Source: Alistipes montrealensis (GTDB taxonomy: Bacteria; Bacteroidota; Bacteroidia; Bacteroidales; Rikenellaceae). From it: a stretch of 64,000 nucleotides of DNA. Shown piece by piece: positions 36,479-46,033 of this stretch (position 1 is its first letter; each line of letters starts with the position of its first letter). Position numbers and translations under genes: made by a program. The notes under the pieces were generated by a model, which did no database searches, had not been told where the DNA came from, and saw only the letters and a program-made list of their open reading frames with translations. The stretch is taken from assembly GCF_018362775.1 (NCBI RefSeq), contig NZ_JAGYXY010000006.1, positions 1 to 64,000 of the forward strand. Reading direction: 5' to 3'.

Positions 36479-36940
36479 CTATTTCCCGTTTTGGCGAACG
36501 GTCACGTCCGCACACTCCGGCATCTCGTTCGTCGTTGCCAGCCGGAACTTCATCGTCCGGCTACGTTTGCCGTTGTTCGCGTCGGCGCTTATCCGAATGG
36601 TCTGAACATACCTCGGAACTTTCCAATACCGGCCATCACCGGAACGGGCGAGAGAATCATAGACAACCACATCCTCCGACGAACAATCCGTAAGACGCTC
36701 CACGGAAATATGATCGGATCCGGCTAATATCCAACACTGGTCGATCTCCAGTGCCACCAGTTGAAGTTCGACAGAACCCGCTTCCGAAGGAATCCCGATC
36801 GTGCGACCATGAGCAGGCACCAGTTCGTCGTTTTGAAGAATATAAACGCCATGTATCTGCCAACCTCCATCCATATCTTTTTTGCAGGAATAATTCAAAA
36901 TTGTAAACAATACAATCAAGACGGCGATATGCTTTTTCAT
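36479..36940 (-). CDS. Small lipoprotein with BACON-like domain
   Basis: 153 residues from the ATG at 36940. The lipobox NYSC is followed by KKD. The mature part ends in MKFRLATTNEMPECADVTVRQNGK-like strands (quoted in part: ECADVTVRQNGK), the usual end of BACON or bacterial Ig-like domains. It starts 8 bases after the stop of the C10 protease gene, so the two are co-transcribed. It might help the protease bind its target, or restrain it; neither can be shown. Base composition is AT-richer than in thiL. Confidence 0.6.
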   Translation of the reverse strand: MKKHIAVLIVLFTILNYSCKKDMDGGWQIHGVYILQNDELVPAHGRTIGIPSEAGSVELQLVALEIDQCWILAGSDHISVERLTDCSSEDVVVYDSLARSGDGRYWKVPRYVQTIRISADANNGKRSRTMKFRLATTNEMPECADVTVRQNGK

Positions 36941-36948
36941 AATCAATA

Positions 36949-38343
36949 TTATTTTATAATAAGATCTTTCCGCTGGCGGTAATAATCTACAGGCCCCTTA
37001 TCCGTATCGACTACGATTCTTTGGTCCAGAAACCACCCATTTCCGCCGCCGCACCAACCCCAATTCATATGAAAAGTCACCAGACTATTCAAATGATAGT
37101 TCCTCCATGAATCCAATTCGATATACTCGAATCGGGGATAAGCACAATCATTCAGAACATATAATTTATACTCCGTATATGCGGTTGAACTCCTACTGCC
37201 GTCTATAACCCAGGCATGACCATTGCCATCTTTATCTTCTCCACGGGTATAAACCGGCATGTTTTTCTGCAATGAAGCATATACAGCTTCAGCACTATGA
37301 GCCGCTTTTGTACAATTATATCCATAATAACTCAAAACGGTTTTAGCTTCATCGATGTTACTTGTGCCGTCATTATCAACATGCAGTTTATTTCTTAGTT
37401 GCGCCAGAAATGCCGATAATGTCGCAGAACTTCCACCGCGAAAGGGCATATCGTCCCAACCGAAATACGCAGGACGCTTATAGTACCGCATCAACTGACC
37501 GACCGCTATCGTAACACATCCCAACGGGCGGTCTCCGTTTACAGCCGAATTATATGGAGCCTTTTGGCCCCAATTAGCGTCAACGAACGGACCTTTCTGA
37601 CTCACTGACTCACAGAATTTTTCGGTTATCACCGCCACATCGTTCATGCAATTATAATCGGTATCCATCCATGGATCCAGTTCGGCGGCATTCGTACAGA
37701 ATCGCTGATAAACATCATCCGGCAAATCTTCCGGCTGTCTGCGCAAATAATAAATTCTACATCCGTCCCTATACCATTTATCATACCACTCAAGCTGCAT
37801 TGACTCGAAATCATCGCTTGCTCTCGTTCTTACCCTTGTACTTGTCCTCTCCGGGGCGTGTCTCTCTTCATATGGAAGCCAGAAAGGCCTGCAACTAAGA
37901 TTACAAACCGAATCCCGGGCAGCCTTTATATTCTCCACCATCTCCTGAATGACGACATCCTGCCCTGTTTTTTCCGCATTGAGAACGTATGTCCCATGAT
38001 CGACCTGAGCCAGAATCGGATAATAGGTTTTGGTTGCAGAAACCAAAACATACCCGTCCTGCAGGTTTACAGCATAAATCGCCGGCTCTCCCGATTCATC
38101 GGTGATTGTCACCACATTCTTAACCGTGATACCGGCATCCGATCGGGTCGCAATCTTACCAGAATAGAATTGTGTCGCTACTTTCACAGCGTCATCGGAT
38201 GAGAGATTAGGATCGGAAGTCATAAATTCCGGCTCCGGCATCTTCGTTTTCCCGGGAAGATCGGACTGTTCCGCCTTTTGACAAGACCCCATAAATACAA
38301 AGGACAGCGCCAGAACGCAGTTAATAATTTTATTTATATTCAT
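36949..38343 (-). CDS. C10-family cysteine protease (streptopain/SpeB-like), lipoprotein
   Basis: 464 residues. Lipobox FMGSC (Cys21). A Spi-type propeptide follows (about 45-130: YAVNLQDGYVLVSATKTYYPILAQVDHGTY, cited in parts, e.g. GYVLVSATKTYYPILAQ). The catalytic domain has the nucleophile in RPLGCVTIAVGQLMRYY, the histidine in GNGHAWVIDG, and the closing HMNWGWCGGGNGW. All C10 catalytic positions are present, so it should be active after propeptide removal. C10 proteases of gut Bacteroidota act on host or dietary protein. The gene and its neighbour are distinctly AT-richer than the flanks, which suggests acquisition. Confidence 0.9.
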   Translation of the reverse strand: MNINKIINCVLALSFVFMGSCQKAEQSDLPGKTKMPEPEFMTSDPNLSSDDAVKVATQFYSGKIATRSDAGITVKNVVTITDESGEPAIYAVNLQDGYVLVSATKTYYPILAQVDHGTYVLNAEKTGQDVVIQEMVENIKAARDSVCNLSCRPFWLPYEERHAPERTSTRVRTRASDDFESMQLEWYDKWYRDGCRIYYLRRQPEDLPDDVYQRFCTNAAELDPWMDTDYNCMNDVAVITEKFCESVSQKGPFVDANWGQKAPYNSAVNGDRPLGCVTIAVGQLMRYYKRPAYFGWDDMPFRGGSSATLSAFLAQLRNKLHVDNDGTSNIDEAKTVLSYYGYNCTKAAHSAEAVYASLQKNMPVYTRGEDKDGNGHAWVIDGSRSSTAYTEYKLYVLNDCAYPRFEYIELDSWRNYHLNSLVTFHMNWGWCGGGNGWFLDQRIVVDTDKGPVDYYRQRKDLIIK

Positions 38344-38461
38344 CTATTCGAATTTTAAGATGCAGAATCCCAAATACGAAGTTACATAAAATATATACAA
38401 AATACAATATAATAAAATATTATTTTATAATAATACAATCCATATATCCACTTAATATAAA

Positions 38462-38500
38462 AAAATACCTGCAGGATTTTTGAAGTCCTGCAGGTATTTT
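38462..38500. terminator. Terminator of hpt-queE-divIC
   Basis: 15-bp stem around ATACCTGCAGGA/TCCTGCAGGTAT with an 8-10 base loop (38462-38500). On the minus strand it is followed by a long T-run. It also has T's on the plus side. Confidence 0.85.
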
Positions 38501-38526
38501 AGGCCGTATGAGGCAATCAAATATGC

Positions 38527-38802
38527 CTATTCTTTAATGATATACACATGCTCGTCGCGTCCCTGCATGTGATAGTTTTCCCGGGCGTACTCTTCGAGAT
38601 AATCGTCGTATTTCAGTCGTTCGAGCAGCGTGCTGTCCTGCGCGATCTTCTCGGCATAATAAGCCCGCTCGCGCGTCAGGGCATTGATCTGGCGCTTGAT
38701 CTTCACGGCATGCAGGGCGTTGCGCCCCACGACGAAAACCGTGAAGACAACGATGATCGCCGTTGCGACGATCCAGAACCTGCGGCCGAACTGAATTTTC
38801 AT
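38527..38802 (-). CDS. Septum formation initiator, FtsB/DivIC family
   Basis: 91 residues: a short cytoplasmic N-terminus, one membrane helix (FWIVATAIIVVFTVFVVG), a heptad-rich coiled coil (IKRQINALTRERAYYAEKI) and the conserved tail YLEEYARENYHMQ, the family's E..ARE...M/V pattern. FtsB/DivIC forms the FtsQLB divisome core. The start codon abuts the queE stop with no gap. Confidence 0.9.
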   Translation of the reverse strand: MKIQFGRRFWIVATAIIVVFTVFVVGRNALHAVKIKRQINALTRERAYYAEKIAQDSTLLERLKYDDYLEEYARENYHMQGRDEHVYIIKE

Positions 38803-39438
38803 TTACGGTATATGCATATACTTGTGCGTCTGTATCGAAATGTTCCACCGGGGATGCGCCTTGGCATACTCGACCATCGCGGGCATCACCTTCTCGGCAA
38901 CGCTCCACTCGGGCTGCAGGAACAGCAGGCACTTTGCGCCCACGCGGGCGGCATTCTGTTCGGCCCATTCGAAATCGGCCTCCGATTCGACGATCACCTT
39001 CAATTCGTCGGCCCGCCCGAACGCCTCGTCCAACGGAGGCTGCTGACGCTTCGGCGAGAGGCACACCCAGTCAAAAACACCGCTGAAAGGGTGCGAACCC
39101 GATGTTTCCAGGAAAATCTGCAACCCCTTTTCCCGCAATGTCTCCGTGAGCACGCCCAGCGGATAGAGCAGCGGTTCGCCTCCCGTAATGACGATGGCCT
39201 GCGCCGGACACGAAGTCGCCCGGTCGATCACCGTCTCAACGTCGGTCGGCGGAAAGAGTTTCGGATTCCACGTATACTTGGCATCGCACCAGCGGCAGCC
39301 TACGTCGCATCCGCCGAGGCGAATGAAATAGGCAGGCTTTCCGGCGTGAAACCCTTCGCCCTGAATGGTGTAGAAATCCTCGACCAGGGGCAACAATCGC
39401 CCGCCGTCGAGCAATGCGGGGTCGGTCTTGATTGCCAT
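38803..39438 (-). CDS. queE: 7-carboxy-7-deazaguanine synthase
   Basis: 211 residues, short radical SAM enzyme. The substrate and SAM regions are FYTIQGEGFHAGKPAYFIRL, the cluster motif CDVGCRWCD (CxxxCxxC), and VITGGEPLL. It turns 6-carboxy-tetrahydropterin into CDG in queuosine synthesis. The start overlaps the hpt stop by one base (TAATG). No other queuosine gene is in the window. Confidence 0.95.
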   Translation of the reverse strand: MAIKTDPALLDGGRLLPLVEDFYTIQGEGFHAGKPAYFIRLGGCDVGCRWCDAKYTWNPKLFPPTDVETVIDRATSCPAQAIVITGGEPLLYPLGVLTETLREKGLQIFLETSGSHPFSGVFDWVCLSPKRQQPPLDEAFGRADELKVIVESEADFEWAEQNAARVGAKCLLFLQPEWSVAEKVMPAMVEYAKAHPRWNISIQTHKYMHIP

Positions 39439-39980
39439 TACTCGGTCACTACGTAAATATCCTTCAGGCTGCGGCCCAACTGATCGTAGTCCAATCCGTA
39501 ACCTACGATGAACTCGTTGCCGATCTCCATGGCGCGGTACTTGATCGGCAACTGCTTGCGGTACGATCCGGGCTTGAAGAAGAGCGTGCAGACCTCGATC
39601 GACGCCGGGTTGCGCGACTCCAGCTCCTTGATCATGTGCTCGATCGACTCGCCCGTATCCACGATATCCTCGACGATGATCACGTGACGGCCCTCGATCG
39701 AATTGTTCAGGCCGATCAGGCTCTTCACACAGCCCGTCGAGCAGGTCCCGTCGTATGACGCCAGTTTGACGAACGAGAGTTCGTTCTGAAACTCGATCTT
39801 CTTGATCAGATCGCTCATGAACATGAACGAACCGTTGAGAATACCCAGGAAGAGCGGGGTCTCCTTACCGGCATAGTCGGCATTGATCCGCTGTGCCACA
39901 GCCTCGACAGCCTGGTCGATCTGCTCGGCGGGTATCATGATTTTAAAATTTCTGTCGTGAAGTCGTATGGTATTCTCCAT
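39438..39980 (-). CDS. hpt: Hypoxanthine phosphoribosyltransferase
   Basis: 180 residues from the ATG at 39980. The PRPP-binding motif is VIIVEDIVDTGESIEH; ILNGSFMFMSDLIKKI is the pyrophosphate loop region, and FIVGYGLDYDQLGRSL is the closing family signature. It salvages hypoxanthine and guanine to nucleotides. The upstream 70 codons of the longer frame run through the promoter and are not part of the protein. First gene of hpt-queE-divIC. Confidence 0.96.
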   Translation of the reverse strand: MENTIRLHDRNFKIMIPAEQIDQAVEAVAQRINADYAGKETPLFLGILNGSFMFMSDLIKKIEFQNELSFVKLASYDGTCSTGCVKSLIGLNNSIEGRHVIIVEDIVDTGESIEHMIKELESRNPASIEVCTLFFKPGSYRKQLPIKYRAMEIGNEFIVGYGLDYDQLGRSLKDIYVVTE

Positions 39981-40011
39981 TTTCGTTACCGGATTTTTTA
40001 TATTATTAGTG

Positions 40012-40042
40012 CAAAAATAACTATTTGCACGCAACAAACGAA
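40012..40042 (-). promoter_or_regulatory. hpt promoter
   Basis: Minus-strand -7 TATTTTTG (40019-40012). For -33, TTCG (40042-40039) lies at a 19-base spacer and TTTG (40038-40035) at 15, so the exact upstream element is unclear. Confidence 0.5.
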
Positions 40043-40329
40043 GGGTTCCGGTAAAATAATCGCAAAAAGATCGCAGTTCCCCGAAACGTTCCGCCCGGGC
40101 CGCAACCGGACCGCCCCGATTTCCATACGCCCCGTATCCGGGTTGCGGCGCCTTCCCCGATGGCGCACGGCATACGTCTCCGCCTTCATTTGTCAATACA
40201 ACCTTGCAATCCGACCATTATCCACAAAAACCTGCCAGCCAGACTTCGATCGCAAACCGCCCCGATATTTAAAAAAATAAATATATAAGGCTAAAAAAAA
40301 TAAACCAAATAAAAAAAAGTACCCGTTAA
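40043..40329. other. Intergenic region between hpt and the Sus-like operon
   Basis: This region has a GC-rich first part and an AT-rich end (40270-40330: A-runs with TATATAA). I see no gene, transposon end or recognisable RNA. The AT-rich part may be an upstream element for the promoter at 40330. Confidence 0.4.
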
Positions 40330-40360
40330 TTTGTATCTTCAATAAAAATGTTTAATTTTG
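40330..40360 (+). promoter_or_regulatory. Promoter of the phosphoesterase-Sus operon
   Basis: -33 TTTG (40330-40333), 19-base spacer, -7 TAATTTTG (40353-40360), a perfect consensus match. A second -7-like TATATTTG lies at 40397-40404 with a poor -33. Confidence 0.65.
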
Positions 40361-40687
40361 AAATACAATCGAAACACTTTCGAAACATATTTAATTTATA
40401 TTTGAAACGTTTTTCGCACAGAAACCCATACCGGCGCAAACAGCATGGCGATCATATATAATAAGGTAATCAACCAGATGGACAACCGGTCCGGATACGG
40501 GAACTCCGCAGCGAGGTTCTCGCGAAACGGCTGCCGCTCACTCGGAGCCGTGCCGCACGTCCGGTCCGCGGGCAAGATTTCCGGCTCTTGGAACCGTTCC
40601 GGAATCCCGCCCGGTCTATTATCGACACGATATTAGCAACCAATTTTCAAACGACAACCCGAATCACATCTAAAACGAGAACATGAA
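40361..40687 (+). other. Long untranslated leader of the Sus-like operon
   Basis: About 320 bases separate the promoter from the first start codon. A 63-codon open frame (40445-40636) in it has no recognisable features. A possible hairpin-rich middle (40520-40620, GC-rich) contrasts with the AT-rich ends. It may hold a regulatory RNA, but I recognise no known riboswitch. Confidence 0.4.
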
Positions 40688-42670
40688 ATGAAAAATGGAA
40701 TAACTTATTTATTGCTGGCGCTCGCAGCGGCCTGGCTGTTCGTCGCCTGCGGCAGTAAGGATGGCGAAGGAACCCCTGCGGACAATTTCGACGTACAGTT
40801 CAAACTTCCGGCATCGATCGATGTCGCTAAAGGCGGGGAATACACCTTTGAAGTAATCACCGAGGGAGGGGGGGGGAAATCGCCTCTAACCACTGATTCA
40901 TTCCTGCTGGAGTCGGACGCAGGAATATCCTACGTCTGCCCCATCGTTAAAACTTCTTCCGACAGCTTCACCATACGCCTATCCGACGGGTGCGAGACCG
41001 GTTATTACAAGGTCTTCATCAAAAGGGACACCCGGAAAAAATCGTTCGGAAGAACCTATCTAAACATCGGCGAAGACATAGGTTTCACGCCCGATCCGGG
41101 CTCCACCGTCTACGGAATCGTTTCATCGGCCGAAGGCGGTGTGCCGAATGTCGTGGTATCCGACGGCCATGAGGTGACCGTGACGGACGAGAACGGCATC
41201 TACCAACTCAAATCCGCTAAAAAATGGGGCTATGTCTTCATTTCCGTCCCGGGCGGCTATGAGGTTCCGTCCGACGGAGTCCTCCCCCGGTTCCATTACG
41301 CGCTGAAAAGCGGTCCCACAGTCGTCGAAAGAGCTGATTTCACGCTCAAAAAAGTAACCGGTCAGGACACCTACAAGGTCTTCATGCTCGGCGACATGCA
41401 CCTGGCCAACCGCACGGGCGACAGCCAGCAGTTCGCCCAGTTCACGTCCGACCTGAGCGATTACATGACCCGCCACAGCGGGGAGAAGATGTATGCCATC
41501 ACGCTCGGCGACATGACCTGGGACCTCTACTGGTATTCGAACAACTTCTATTTCCCCCAATACCTGAGCGCCGTCAACGCACAGCTCAAAGGCCTGCAGA
41601 TATTCCACACCATGGGCAACCATGACAACGACTTCAAGACCACGTCGGATTACACCGCGGCGGTCAAATACGTGGACAATATCGCCCCGACTTATTACTC
41701 CTTCAATATCGGTCAGGTCCATTACATCGTCATGGACGACATCGACTGCAGCAACTACGACGGAACCGATTCGCGCAACTACTCGAAACGCATCTCCAGC
41801 GAACAACTGGACTGGCTTGCGAAAGACCTGTCGTATGTAGACAAGGCGACGCCCCTGGTCATCGTGATGCATGCGCAGGTATTCTATCCGACCACTACCG
41901 GATTCAGGATCGACCACGATGCGACCAACACCGCAAACCTTTTCAATATCCTCAACGGGTATAAGGTCGATTTCGTGACGGGACATACCCACATGCTCTT
42001 CAATGTGACGCCCGAAGCCTCGATCGTGGGCGGGCGGAATTTCCGGGAACACAACTCCGGCGCGGTATGCGCCTCCTGGTGGTGGTCGGGCCACCTTACG
42101 CCCGGCGTCCACGTCAGCCTCGACGGAACTCCGGGAGGATATGCCGTCTGGGATGTCTCCGGAACCGATTTCAAATGGTTCTACAAATCGACCGGATGGC
42201 CCGAAGATTACCAGTTCCGCAGTTACGACCTGAACAACGTTCATTTCTCGATGGACGACGTACCGCTGATGCCCTCGAGCACACCGGCCTCGGTCCAGAA
42301 TGCGTATAAGAAATACGTCGACGCCTACCCCGCAAACACCAACAACGAGGTGCTGATCAATATCTGGAACTGGAGTTCGGACTGGACGCTCGATGTCGTC
42401 GATGAAAACAACAACAAACTGGCTTATTCGGAAGTCTGGGCCTACGATCCGCTCCATATAGCGGCGCTCTCCGTGCCGAGGTTCAACAACGCGAGCCTCA
42501 AATCGACGCCGTCGTTCATCACCGAAAAGTTCACGCATTTCTTCAAAGTGAAGGCTCCCGACGCCGACACCGACCTGACGATCACCGTCAAGGATGAATT
42601 CGGGAATACCTGGACCGAGAACATGCAGCGGCCGAAAGCATTCTCCACGGACGCCTATAAACGTAAATGA
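40688..42670 (+). CDS. Calcineurin-like metallophosphoesterase, lipoprotein
   Basis: 660 residues. Lipobox FVAC (Cys21). Domains in order: an N-terminal beta-sandwich (about 30-130), a CarboxypepD-like/MetallophosN domain (about 140-220: STVYGIVSSAEGGVPNVVVSDG), the calcineurin catalytic domain with all metal motifs (GDMH, GDMTWD, GNHD, MHAQ, GHTH), and a C-terminal MetallophosC domain (about 480-655). These enzymes hydrolyse phosphomonoesters, diesters or lipid-linked phosphates. It is the first gene of a SusC/SusD operon, which points to a phosphate-bearing substrate handled at the cell surface. Confidence 0.88.
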   Translation: MKNGITYLLLALAAAWLFVACGSKDGEGTPADNFDVQFKLPASIDVAKGGEYTFEVITEGGGGKSPLTTDSFLLESDAGISYVCPIVKTSSDSFTIRLSDGCETGYYKVFIKRDTRKKSFGRTYLNIGEDIGFTPDPGSTVYGIVSSAEGGVPNVVVSDGHEVTVTDENGIYQLKSAKKWGYVFISVPGGYEVPSDGVLPRFHYALKSGPTVVERADFTLKKVTGQDTYKVFMLGDMHLANRTGDSQQFAQFTSDLSDYMTRHSGEKMYAITLGDMTWDLYWYSNNFYFPQYLSAVNAQLKGLQIFHTMGNHDNDFKTTSDYTAAVKYVDNIAPTYYSFNIGQVHYIVMDDIDCSNYDGTDSRNYSKRISSEQLDWLAKDLSYVDKATPLVIVMHAQVFYPTTTGFRIDHDATNTANLFNILNGYKVDFVTGHTHMLFNVTPEASIVGGRNFREHNSGAVCASWWWSGHLTPGVHVSLDGTPGGYAVWDVSGTDFKWFYKSTGWPEDYQFRSYDLNNVHFSMDDVPLMPSSTPASVQNAYKKYVDAYPANTNNEVLINIWNWSSDWTLDVVDENNNKLAYSEVWAYDPLHIAALSVPRFNNASLKSTPSFITEKFTHFFKVKAPDADTDLTITVKDEFGNTWTENMQRPKAFSTDAYKRK

Positions 42671-42721
42671 CAATCGTCACATACCAATCCAACCTTTATT
42701 TAACTAACTAACACTGATCTT

Positions 42722-45700
42722 ATGAGAGTATTTAGACCATTGGTTCTAACTCTGCTTTGGGTGTTGGGAGGAGGAATCCTATCCCTGTCGGCCCAGAACA
42801 GAGTGGTATCCGGGAAAGTTCTCGATACCAATCAACAACCTCTTGTTGGAGTAGCCGTCCTGGTCGATGGTACGACCAAAGGCGTCACAACCTCCGAAAA
42901 CGGCAGTTTCTCCATTCAGGTTTCGGCCAAGGAGATTGTCCTGACCGTATCCTCCCTGGGCTACCTTACCCAAAAGGTAACGGTCGCCCCGTCCAAAAAC
43001 GACATCACCGTCTACTTGCAAGAAGACGCCATTATGCTCGACGAAGCGGTCGTCATCGGTTACGGCACACAGAAAAAGGTCAACCTCACGGGCGCTGTCG
43101 CAACCGTAGGCGGCAAGGAACTCGAAAACCGCGTCGCCCACTCCCTGGGCAACATGCTGCAAGGTTCCGTAGCCGGTCTGAACGTCACCACTTCGGGCGG
43201 TAAGCCCGGCAGCACGCCGGCAATCAACATCCGCGGTGTAACGTCGATCAACACCGCCGACCCGCTCGTGCTGATCGACGGAGTCGAGGGCGACCTGAAC
43301 CGCCTCAACCCCAACGACGTGGGTTCCATCTCGATCATCAAGGACGCATCGGCGGCAGCCGTTTACGGTGCGCGCGCCGCATTCGGCGTCATCCTGGTCA
43401 CCACCAAGAGCGGCTCGGCCAAGGACGGCAAGGCAACGGTGCGTTACAGCGGCCGTTTCGGCTGGGAAGAAGCCACGACCTCGACCGACTACGAAAACCG
43501 CGGTTACTGGTCGGTCTACGCGGTCAACAAATTCTGGCAGGCCGACAACGGTCAGAATTTCGTCAATTACAACGACCGCGACATGCAGCAGTTGCTGGCA
43601 CGCGTGAACGACAAAACGGAGCATCCCGACCGTCCGTGGGTCGTCGAAGAGGTGCGCAACGGCCGCAAACAGTGGGTCTACTACGGTAACTACGACTGGT
43701 GGGACATGCTCTACCGCGAAAAGCGCCCCGTGCAGCAGCACAGCGTATCGCTCAGCGGCGGCACGAAGGACATCACCTACCTCGTTTCGGGCGCCTACGA
43801 CCGTCAGGCCGGCATGCAGCGCGCACACCCCGACATCTACAACAAGTATAACCTGCGTGCGAAGATCGATTTTAGGATCAACAAGTGGGCGACCTTCTCC
43901 AACAACACGTCGTTCTTCTCCTCGAACTACAAGTCGCTCGGCGACGGCAGCGTCGACAATACGGTCGCTTACAGCGCCAGCAACGCCTTCGCCTGCTTCC
44001 CCATGCAGAACCCCGACGGATCGTGGCTCTACGGCACACCGTATTTGGGCAGTTCCTACAAGGTCGCCAACGGCCGCCACATCCTGCTCAATGAAGGAAC
44101 GCACCGCAACGTCGAGCGCCGGAGCGACCTCACCAACACCTCCCGCCTGGTCATCTCGCCGTTCAAAACGCTGAGCATCACAGGCGATTTCACCTACCGC
44201 TTCTACCAGGACCGCAATACGAGCCGGAGTTCGGCGTTCAACTACCGGGAATATCCCGACGGACCGATGCTCGCCTACGATACGGGCGCCGGCATGAACC
44301 AGCTCGACGAAGCGGTCAAAACCTACAACTACTACGCGACCAATGTCTTCGCCAACTACGAGGAAACCTTCAACGACGCACACCATTTGTCGGGCATGGC
44401 CGGTTTCAACTACGAGAAGTGGGGCAGCAAGAACGTATCGGCATGGGGCCAGGACCTCGAATCACTGGATCTCGACGACCTGAACCTCGTAGGCATGAAC
44501 AAAGACCAGCAGACGATAACCGGAGTCGGCGGCGGCCAGAACGAATACGCCCTGATGGGCTTCTTCGGCCGTATCAACTACGACTACAAAGGGCGTTACC
44601 TCTTCGAGGTCAGCGGCCGCTACGACGGAACCTCCCGTTTCAAACAAGGCTACCGCTGGGGCTTTTACCCCTCGGCATCGATGGGCTGGCGTATTTCGGA
44701 AGAGTCCTTCTTCGGGGATGCGAAGAAAGTGGTGGACAACCTCAAACTGCGCGCATCGTTCGGCAGCCTGGGCAACCAGATCGTACGGGACACGAACCAT
44801 AATCAGGTATACTACACCTACATGCGGCTGGTCACCCTGCATAATTTCGCAGGATACACCTTCGGCGACGGCGGTACGCTGGGCAAATACTCTTCGCTGG
44901 GTGCGCCCGTGGCTTCCGACCTGACGTGGGAGACCGCCCAGCAGTGGGACCTGGGTCTCGACGTTGCGATGTTCAACAACCGGCTCAATCTGACGGGCGA
45001 TGTCTATATCCGCGACACGAAAGACATGCTGACCGCAGGAATCGCCCTGCCCGGCGTCTACGGAGCCGCCTCGCCCAACATGAACGCCGCCGACCTGCGG
45101 ACGAAAGGCTACGAGCTTACCGTCAGCTGGCGCGACCAGTTCCAACTCGCCGGCAAACCGTTCGAATACAGCGTCGGATTCAACATCAGCGATTACAAGA
45201 GCGTCATCACCAAATACGACAACCCCGACAAATCGCTTTCCAAGCCCTATTACGTAGGCATGCAGTTGGGCGAAATCTGGGGCTTCAAGACCGACGGATT
45301 CTTCAAGACTACCGAAGAGGCACAGGCCTATGCCAAAGAGGTCGACCTGAGTTACAGCAGCGGCCGTCTGACCGGGGGCTGGCAGGCCGGCGACCTGAAG
45401 TTCGTCGACCTGGACGGCAACCACATCTGGGATGTCGGCGAAAACAAGGTCGGCAAGTCGGGCGACAAAACGATCCTGGGCAACGAGCTTCCCACGTTCT
45501 CCTACGGCATCAACGCCTCGATCCGCTGGTGCGGTTTCGACGCTTCGGTCTTCTTCCAGGGCACGGGCAACCACTACTGGTATCCCCACGGACGCGCCCA
45601 GGGCTTCTGGGGAAGCTATTCCTATCCCTACCTGTCCTATCTGCCGAAAGACTTCCTGGGCAAGGTATGGGCCGAGGACAACACCGACTCCTATTTCCCG

Positions 45701-46015
45701 CGCGCACGCGCCTATTCGTCGACGGGCGGCTACCTGGCCAAGGTCAACGACCGCTACCTGCAGAATCTGCGCTACCTGCGCCTGAAGAACCTCACCGTAG
45801 GCTACACCATCCCCATGAAGATCACCCAGAAAGCCGGCATCGACCAGGTCCGCATCTATTTCTCGGGCGAGAACCTCTGCTACTGGTCGCCGCTCAAGAA
45901 AAACAGCAAATACATCGACCCCGAGGCAGCTTTCAGCCGGGATAACGACGCCTACAACTACGCTCATTATCCGTGGCCCAGGACATTCATGTTCGGTATC
46001 GATGTAACTTTCTAA
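42722..46015 (+). CDS. SusC/RagA-family TonB-linked outer-membrane transporter
   Basis: 1097 residues. Signal peptide to about residue 25 (SLSAQ), CarboxypepD_reg-like domain (28-105), the TonB-box region DEAVVIGYGTQ (107-117), a plug with INIRGVTSINTADPLVLIDGV and IIKDASAAAVYGARAAFGVILVTTK (in parts), then a 22-strand barrel ending in GIDVTF. SusC proteins import glycans or peptides together with a SusD lid. It lies 51 bases after the phosphoesterase and 18 bases before susD. No ECF sigma/anti-sigma pair is next to it. Confidence 0.95.
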   Translation: MRVFRPLVLTLLWVLGGGILSLSAQNRVVSGKVLDTNQQPLVGVAVLVDGTTKGVTTSENGSFSIQVSAKEIVLTVSSLGYLTQKVTVAPSKNDITVYLQEDAIMLDEAVVIGYGTQKKVNLTGAVATVGGKELENRVAHSLGNMLQGSVAGLNVTTSGGKPGSTPAINIRGVTSINTADPLVLIDGVEGDLNRLNPNDVGSISIIKDASAAAVYGARAAFGVILVTTKSGSAKDGKATVRYSGRFGWEEATTSTDYENRGYWSVYAVNKFWQADNGQNFVNYNDRDMQQLLARVNDKTEHPDRPWVVEEVRNGRKQWVYYGNYDWWDMLYREKRPVQQHSVSLSGGTKDITYLVSGAYDRQAGMQRAHPDIYNKYNLRAKIDFRINKWATFSNNTSFFSSNYKSLGDGSVDNTVAYSASNAFACFPMQNPDGSWLYGTPYLGSSYKVANGRHILLNEGTHRNVERRSDLTNTSRLVISPFKTLSITGDFTYRFYQDRNTSRSSAFNYREYPDGPMLAYDTGAGMNQLDEAVKTYNYYATNVFANYEETFNDAHHLSGMAGFNYEKWGSKNVSAWGQDLESLDLDDLNLVGMNKDQQTITGVGGGQNEYALMGFFGRINYDYKGRYLFEVSGRYDGTSRFKQGYRWGFYPSASMGWRISEESFFGDAKKVVDNLKLRASFGSLGNQIVRDTNHNQVYYTYMRLVTLHNFAGYTFGDGGTLGKYSSLGAPVASDLTWETAQQWDLGLDVAMFNNRLNLTGDVYIRDTKDMLTAGIALPGVYGAASPNMNAADLRTKGYELTVSWRDQFQLAGKPFEYSVGFNISDYKSVITKYDNPDKSLSKPYYVGMQLGEIWGFKTDGFFKTTEEAQAYAKEVDLSYSSGRLTGGWQAGDLKFVDLDGNHIWDVGENKVGKSGDKTILGNELPTFSYGINASIRWCGFDASVFFQGTGNHYWYPHGRAQGFWGSYSYPYLSYLPKDFLGKVWAEDNTDSYFPRARAYSSTGGYLAKVNDRYLQNLRYLRLKNLTVGYTIPMKITQKAGIDQVRIYFSGENLCYWSPLKKNSKYIDPEAAFSRDNDAYNYAHYPWPRTFMFGIDVTF

Positions 46016-46033
46016 CCTTATACTACGATCACA

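Noticed and set aside
36479..38343. Genomic island or mobile element around the C10 protease
   Set aside because: Only composition supports it. I see no integrase, attachment repeats or insertion sequence, so it is reported as an AT-richer patch only.
40445..40636. 63-codon frame in the leader of the Sus-like operon
   Set aside because: No family features and poor codon use; the leader is better described as untranslated.
40683..40691. Two-codon ATG-AAA-TGA overlapping the phosphoesterase start
   Set aside because: Could be read as a minimal uORF, but a chance occurrence is far more likely.
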